Positions 5,829 to 9,123 of a stretch of 9,123 nt of DNA are shown here, in pieces. The notes beneath the pieces are model-generated. The model saw only the letters and a program-made list of their open reading frames with translations. It was not told the DNA's origin and did not search any database. The stretch's first letter is position 1, and each line of letters begins with the position of its first letter. The DNA comes from an uncultured Porphyromonadaceae bacterium (GTDB lineage Bacteria; Bacteroidota; Bacteroidia; Bacteroidales; Barnesiellaceae_A): positions 1 to 9,123 of the forward strand of contig UQMR01000082.1 of assembly GCA_900542255.1 (NCBI GenBank), read 5' to 3'. The translations under genes and the position numbers were made by a program.

Positions 5829-6129
5829 TGTCGTGAATATTTTGTTTTTTATCATAAACAAGTGAAGAGGAAAAAAGTTCTTTGTCCGGTGAAAAAAATA
5901 GAAAAATTTTAGCAAATCATCGGAATGTCGTTTCGCATCTATGATGCAAAGGCGGGCGGGGGATGGCCATTTTTTGTCGGCCCGAAGGCGAGTATGTGCA
6001 TTTGTGTCTCTGGATATTTGGTTTTTACGGCAAATATAATTATTTTTGCACCGCTTTTTAAGAACCGTGTGATGGGAAATTAAGGAGCAAGAAAAAACTT
6101 AATTTTTAGTAACACAAAATTTTTTACAC
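5829..6129. other. Divergent regulatory region between the superoxide dismutase gene and rplY
   Basis: About 300 mostly A/T-rich bases. The right half carries the rplY promoter and an 80-base leader. The left half must drive the superoxide dismutase gene, but I find no exact TAnnTTTG on that strand; the nearest, ATGATTTG (5913-5920), has its first two bases swapped. A near-palindrome, TT-C-GCATC-TAT-GATGC-A-AA (5932-5950), could be an operator. No coding frame here looks real. Confidence 0.5.
6017..6048 (+). promoter_or_regulatory. Promoter of the rplY operon
   Basis: TTTG (6017-6020), a 20-base spacer and TATTTTTG (6041-6048) give a full match to the Bacteroidota promoter consensus. Transcription would start near 6055, leaving a leader of about 75 bases that ends in a very A/T-rich stretch before the ATG at 6130, consistent with Shine-Dalgarno-independent initiation. 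Confidence 0.8.
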
Positions 6130-6774
6130 ATGAAATCATTTGTTCTGAACGGAACGGTCCGTACCGATTTGGGTAAGAAAGCAGCCCGCGAGTTGCGTAA
6201 AAACGGACAAATCCCCGCAGTTCTCAATGGCGGTGCCACCGTAGCATTGCCCTTTACCGGTACGCTTGCACCGGGCGAAAAATTAGTTGAGATAGAAAAT
6301 GGCCGCGGTCTCATCGTGACCGACTTCTCTGTTACGCCCGAGGATGTACGCAAGCTGGTATACACGCCCGATATATTTTATATCAACCTTACTATTGGCG
6401 ACAAGAAGGTAAAGGCTGTGTTGAAAGATATACAGTTCCACCCGGTAACCGATAAAATCCTGCACTTGGATTTCTTGGAGGTGAACGAGGAGAAACCTAT
6501 CGTAATGGAAGTTCCCGTACAACTCGAAGGCCATGCCGAGGGTGTAAGAGCCGGTGGTAAATTGCAGCTCACTATGAGAAAATTGCGCGTGAAAGCTGTT
6601 TATACCAACATACCCGAGCGTTTGGTTATCAATATCGATAATCTCGGTCTGGGCAAGACCATGCAGGTGGGCGAGCTCCACTTCGAGGGTCTTGAACTGA
6701 TGAACGCCAAGAATGCAGTCGTATGTGCCGTGAACCTGACACGTGCAGCCCGCGGTGCCGCAGCCAAAGAATAA
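6130..6774 (+). CDS. rplY: 50S ribosomal protein L25, long CTC form
   Basis: This 214-residue protein binds the 5S rRNA region of the large subunit. It has the two-domain CTC/TL5 layout rather than the single domain of E. coli L25. The N-terminal L25 domain (about 4-90) contains GTVRTDLGKKAARELRKNG and IPAVLNGG, which contact 5S rRNA. The C-terminal TL5/CTC domain (about 95-190) contains VLKDIQFHPVTDKILHLDFLEV followed by VPVQLEGHAEGVRAGGKLQ. A basic, Ala-rich tail (AARGAAAKE) closes the protein. The length and domain order are normal for Bacteroidales. It is the first gene after a strong promoter; pth follows ten bases after its stop, as in many bacteria where these two genes are neighbours. 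Confidence 0.97.
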   Translation: MKSFVLNGTVRTDLGKKAARELRKNGQIPAVLNGGATVALPFTGTLAPGEKLVEIENGRGLIVTDFSVTPEDVRKLVYTPDIFYINLTIGDKKVKAVLKDIQFHPVTDKILHLDFLEVNEEKPIVMEVPVQLEGHAEGVRAGGKLQLTMRKLRVKAVYTNIPERLVINIDNLGLGKTMQVGELHFEGLELMNAKNAVVCAVNLTRAARGAAAKE

Positions 6775-6784
6775 TCTTGTATAG

Positions 6785-7348
6785 ATGAAATATCTTATAG
6801 TAGGGCTGGGTAATATCGGACGAGAGTACGAGAATACCCGCCATAACATAGGATTCAGTATATTGGACGCCTTTGCCGAGGCGTCCAATACTGTTTTTTC
6901 CGATATGCGTTACGGCGCGGTGGGGCGTGCAACGGTAAAAGGCCGTTCGCTGATATTGCTGAAACCGTCGACCTATATGAATTTGAGCGGTAATGCCGTG
7001 CGTTACTGGATGCAGCAAGAGCATATCGAACTCGAAAATCTACTCGTTATAGTCGACGATATATCGCTCCCTTTCGGTACGTTGCGTCTGAAACCCGGCG
7101 GCAGCGATGGCGGGCACAACGGTCTCAGGCATATTGCCGACACGCTGGGTACGCAGAATTACGCAAGGTTGCGTTTCGGTCTGGGGAACGATTTCCCGCG
7201 CGGGATGCAGGTAGAGTATGTCCTGGGCACATTCCCTCCCGAGCAACGTGTATTGCTTCCCGAGCGCTGCGAGAAGGCATGCGAGATAATAAAGAGCTTC
7301 TGTCTTGCCGGTATCGCCATAACGATGAACCAATATAATAAGAAGTGA
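6785..7348 (+). CDS. pth: Peptidyl-tRNA hydrolase
   Basis: This 187-residue cytosolic enzyme cleaves the ester bond between peptide and tRNA in peptidyl-tRNAs that drop off the ribosome, recycling the tRNA. The active-site residues are in place: Asn10 in VGLGN, His20 in TRHN (catalytic), Asn66 in STYMNLSG, Asp91-Asp92 in IVDD and Asn112 in GGHNGL. The glycine-rich [15 protein letters not shown] and RLRFGLGND also match the family. Length is normal. It starts ten bases after rplY and its stop overlaps a GTG of the next gene, so the genes are probably co-transcribed. Codons 26-39 contain a perfect 12-bp hairpin plus a T6 tract in the form of an intrinsic terminator, listed separately. No truncation or frameshift is seen. 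Confidence 0.97.
   Translation: MKYLIVGLGNIGREYENTRHNIGFSILDAFAEASNTVFSDMRYGAVGRATVKGRSLILLKPSTYMNLSGNAVRYWMQQEHIELENLLVIVDDISLPFGTLRLKPGGSDGGHNGLRHIADTLGTQNYARLRFGLGNDFPRGMQVEYVLGTFPPEQRVLLPERCEKACEIIKSFCLAGIAITMNQYNKK
6861..6899 (+). terminator. Terminator-like hairpin inside pth
   Basis: TATTGGACGCCT (6861-6872) and AGGCGTCCAATA (6879-6890) form a perfect 12-bp stem with a 6-base loop. After three bases (CTG), six T's follow at 6894-6899. This is the form of a Rho-independent terminator on the + strand, yet it lies at codons 26-39 of pth. It could terminate part of the rplY transcripts when pth is poorly translated, or it may be a chance result of codon choice. Confidence 0.5.
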
Positions 7349-7350
7349 AT

Positions 7351-7791
7351 ATGCCGCTTACAGAAGTCCGTATAGATAAATGGCTGTGGGCAGTGCGCAT
7401 ATTCAAGACCCGCACTATTGCGACAGAGGCGTGTAAGAAAGGGCGCGTTGCCGTTTCGGGTGTCACGGTGAAGCCTTCGCGCGTTATCAAGGTCGGAGAT
7501 GTCGTAAATGTGCGTAAGCCCCCGGTGACATACAGTTTCAAGGTGCTTGCACTTGCCGAGAACCGCATGGGAGCCAAGTTGGTCCCTCAGTATCTGGAAA
7601 ATATTACGCCCCCCGACCAGTATGAGCTTCTTGAAATGGTGCGCATCAACGGATTTGTCGACCGCCAGAAAGGGCTGGGGCGTCCTACAAAGCGCGAGGG
7701 ACGCGCTCTCCGACAGTTTACGCAATACGATGTCGCCGATGACGGATTTGATTTTGATTTCGGCTTCGACGATGATGATGACGATGAATGA
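7351..7791 (+). CDS. hslR: Hsp15-like S4-domain RNA-binding protein
   Basis: This 146-residue protein resembles Hsp15, which binds free 50S subunits that still carry a peptidyl-tRNA and helps recycle them after heat or stalling. The S4 RNA-binding domain spans about 6-52 (RIDKWLWAVRIFKTR, ACKKGRVAVSG, KPSRVIKVGDVV). A beta-rich linker follows, then GLGRPTKREGRALRQF (108-123), the basic family motif. The C-terminus (DDGFDFDFGFDDDDDDE, 130-146) is strongly acidic with Phe, partly encoded by a GAT repeat, and is unlike the basic tail of E. coli Hsp15. A GTG at 7345 overlapping the pth stop (GTGA) could add two residues; I chose ATG 7351, from which the protein begins MPLTEVRIDK. Its position next to pth fits a shared role in ribosome rescue. 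Confidence 0.92.
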   Translation: MPLTEVRIDKWLWAVRIFKTRTIATEACKKGRVAVSGVTVKPSRVIKVGDVVNVRKPPVTYSFKVLALAENRMGAKLVPQYLENITPPDQYELLEMVRINGFVDRQKGLGRPTKREGRALRQFTQYDVADDGFDFDFGFDDDDDDE

Positions 7792-7818
7792 CAGCCAGTT
7801 ATAAAAAAAAGTATCACT

Positions 7819-8202
7819 ATGAAAAAACTTCGATTAGTATTCTTCCTCTTACTGCTCTTCTCGGGAGTAGTATTCAATGCCTGCGACGAGACATCTACTT
7901 ATCCTATCACAGGGCGGTGGATGCTTACTCAATTTGATGATTGCGGCGAGATGTTCTATTACGACCCGTATTATGACGGCTATTATCTGACGCTCAACGC
8001 CGACGGCTCCTATGAGCAATATATGGGGCAGCAGCGCGATTACGGGCGATGGACCTATAATGCGGTCAATGGCGATTTTGTACTCTCGTCGATACATGGA
8101 AGCAACCTGTACGGCCATGTCATCCGTCTCGACAATAAACTGATTATAGAATATACCTACCCCGACGGTTATTATGAGGTAGAGTATTACGAGCGTTGGT
8201 GA
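7819..8202 (+). CDS. Small Tyr-rich lipoprotein, lipocalin-like
   Basis: This encodes a 127-residue protein with a lipoprotein signal (MKKLRLVFFLLLLFSGVVFNAC, Cys22 lipidated). The mature domain begins with TYPITGRWMLTQFDD and continues as short strands (YYLTLNADGSYEQYM, DYGRWTYNAVNGDFVL, LDNKLIIEYTY, GYYEVEYYERW). The GxW near the start, a strand with a polar DGSY turn, and a second GRWTY resemble the small lipocalin-like lipoproteins common in Bacteroidales; this is a fold-level impression only. Tyr is unusually frequent, with a cluster at about 47-56. No enzyme motif is seen. It lies 27 bases after hslR, with no promoter box in the gap, so it probably shares the rplY operon transcript, though its role is unlikely to concern translation. 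Confidence 0.82.
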   Translation: MKKLRLVFFLLLLFSGVVFNACDETSTYPITGRWMLTQFDDCGEMFYYDPYYDGYYLTLNADGSYEQYMGQQRDYGRWTYNAVNGDFVLSSIHGSNLYGHVIRLDNKLIIEYTYPDGYYEVEYYERW

Positions 8203-8247
8203 CAGCGGCTGTGCGCCTGCACGGCAGCCCTCCCGCCCCTCTCTTGG

Positions 8248-8269
8248 CGCAATATCTGTCGATGTTGCG
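8248..8269 (+). other. Stem-loop downstream of the lipoprotein gene
   Basis: CGCAATAT (8248-8255) pairs with ATGTTGCG (8262-8269) in an 8-bp stem with one G-U pair and a 6-base loop. A T6 run occurs at 8285-8290, about 15 bases further on, too distant for a classic terminator. It may be part of the 3' end of the rplY operon. Confidence 0.3.
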
Positions 8270-8326
8270 AGCCGCCTCCTTGTCTTTTTTGATTCTTGTA
8301 CTGTAACCTGTACCTGTTAGCGTCAA

Positions 8327-8363
8327 GGGGGTGCGGCGAAGAGCCGCGCCCTCCTCTATTTCT
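8327..8363. terminator. GC-rich hairpin between convergent genes
   Basis: GGGGGTGCGGC (8327-8337) pairs with GCCGCGCCCTC (8343-8353) in an 11-bp stem with two G-U pairs and a 5-base loop. It touches the stop of the - strand YgiQ gene and lies 125 bases after the + strand lipoprotein gene. The + strand side is followed by CTCTATTTCTT; the - strand side lacks a U-tract. It is likely the terminator of one or both transcripts. Confidence 0.5.
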
Positions 8364-9123
8364 TCCGCTTGCCTTTTGTATCACTGCTTGGCCGTTGCCC
8401 GCTGCGCGATGCGTTTTGCGGGGAGTCGGGCGTAGCCTGTCGCTGCGGCCGGTAGGGCTTGTCGCCATACAACGCCTTGATGAGGTCTTTGCGGTGCAGG
8501 CGGATAAGAGAGCGACGTATGTCGTCCTCATATTCGTGTTTGTACCAGAAGAAATATTTGCGTTGATTCAGTTTCTGCTCGGCAGTCCGTGCGGTATAGA
8601 CACGTTCGCCGCTATAAGGGTCTATGCCGGTATAGTACATCTCCGTGGCGAGGGTCATGGGAGTAGGAGTGAAGTCTTGCACCTGTTCGAGGTGGAAATG
8701 CAGATGCTTGGTCGCTACGGCAAGCTCGGCCATAGCCTCCTCGGTACACCCCGGGTGGCTCGATATGAAATAGGGAATAAGCTGTTGAGGCAATCCCTCC
8801 CGGCGGTTGATTTTCCCGAAAAGGGTATTGAAAGAGTAGAATAGCTCGAAAGAGGGTTTGCGCATGTAACGCAATACCTCATCCGAGGTGTGTTCGGGAG
8901 CCACTTTGAGCCGTCCCGAGACGTGTCGTGCAACAAGCTCCTCGGCATATTCGCGTCCGCTGTCGGCAATGGCCGGGTCTTTGTGGCGATGCAGTATGAG
9001 GTCATATCGCACACCGCTGCCGACGAAGGTTTTCTTTATGCCCGGCAAAGCATCGGCTTTGCGGTATAACTCTGTCAAGGGGCGATGGTCGGTGACAAGA
9101 TTGGGGCAAACGGCCGGAAACAG
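8356..9123 (-). CDS. YgiQ family radical SAM protein, C-terminal part
   Basis: The last 255 codons of a - strand gene run from the window's right edge to a TAG at 8356-8358; the start and the radical SAM Cys cluster are outside. Recognisable YgiQ (UPF0313) segments are AVCPNL and DHRPLTELYRK, GSGVRYDLI, HVSGRLKVAPEHTSDEVL with RKPSFELFYSF, PYFISSHPGCTEEAM, and FTPTPMTLATEMYYTG. The C-terminal DUF3362 region follows with the conserved ending NQRKYFFWYKHEYEDDIRRSL and ALYGDK. A basic, Ser/Pro-rich low-complexity tail (about the last 33 residues, ending KGKRKK) extends past the conserved part. The family is a cytosolic iron-sulphur protein of unsettled function. The gene converges on the rplY operon. 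Confidence 0.93.
   Translation of the reverse strand: MFPAVCPNLVTDHRPLTELYRKADALPGIKKTFVGSGVRYDLILHRHKDPAIADSGREYAEELVARHVSGRLKVAPEHTSDEVLRYMRKPSFELFYSFNTLFGKINRREGLPQQLIPYFISSHPGCTEEAMAELAVATKHLHFHLEQVQDFTPTPMTLATEMYYTGIDPYSGERVYTARTAEQKLNQRKYFFWYKHEYEDDIRRSLIRLHRKDLIKALYGDKPYRPQRQATPDSPQNASRSGQRPSSDTKGKRKK

Noticed and set aside
5829..5915. N-terminal extension of superoxide dismutase to 5915
   Set aside because: The added 29 residues (Phe/Lys-rich) are encoded by the A/T-rich leader and do not resemble any family N-terminus; the enzyme aligns from ATG 5828.
6072..6083. Three-codon upstream frame (ATG GGA AAT TAA) in the rplY leader
   Set aside because: So short a frame is expected by chance in an A/T-rich leader, and nothing indicates that it is translated.
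6283..6888. - strand open frame opposite rplY and the start of pth
   Set aside because: Antisense shadow of two well-identified genes; its start is in the middle of pth and the product shows no family signature.
8296..8844. + strand open frame opposite the YgiQ gene
   Set aside because: Antisense to strongly conserved YgiQ sequence; the composition is a mirror of that gene.

Overview
The window reads as a stretch of a Bacteroidales chromosome (phylum Bacteroidota). Four things point there. Promoters match the TTTG...TAnnTTTG consensus of that phylum. Genes lack Shine-Dalgarno sites and have A/T-rich leaders. Two neighbouring genes look like the Bacteroidales-restricted DUF6452 and DUF6048 families. 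The superoxide dismutase and the CTC-type L25 also resemble those of Bacteroides and Porphyromonas. The genus cannot be fixed from the sequence. I see no insertion sequence, prophage, CRISPR array or rRNA, and the content is mostly core chromosome.

Left part (1-2762, + strand): the 3' end of a nitroreductase gene is followed, with overlaps or gaps of a few bases, by a DUF6452-like lipoprotein, a DUF6048-like exported protein and a YbdG-type mechanosensitive channel. This is probably one envelope-related operon, and it ends in a strong 14-bp hairpin at 2765-2807. Middle left (2831-4565, - strand): a SPOR-domain lipoprotein, a six-helix DUF308 membrane protein and a YfcE-type metallophosphoesterase. 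Each has its own TAnnTTTG box, so they look like separate units.

Centre (4566-5246): an intergenic stretch holding a well-formed promoter, tRNA-Gly(CCC) and its terminator. This unit meets the - strand terminator of the Fe/Mn superoxide dismutase gene tail to tail. The superoxide dismutase gene (5247-5828, -) and the rplY operon (+) diverge from a roughly 300-base A/T-rich region.

Right part (6130-8202, +): rplY (L25/CTC), pth (peptidyl-tRNA hydrolase), hslR (Hsp15-like S4 protein) and a small Tyr-rich lipoprotein lie close together. The first three act on the ribosome or on peptidyl-tRNA and make a plausible translation and ribosome-rescue operon. The window closes with the C-terminal part of a YgiQ-type radical SAM protein on the - strand, running off the right edge.

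The observation I rate highest is a perfect 12-bp hairpin followed by six T's inside the pth coding sequence. It has the form of an intrinsic terminator and could make pth expression depend on its own translation. I found no convincing new multi-gene system.
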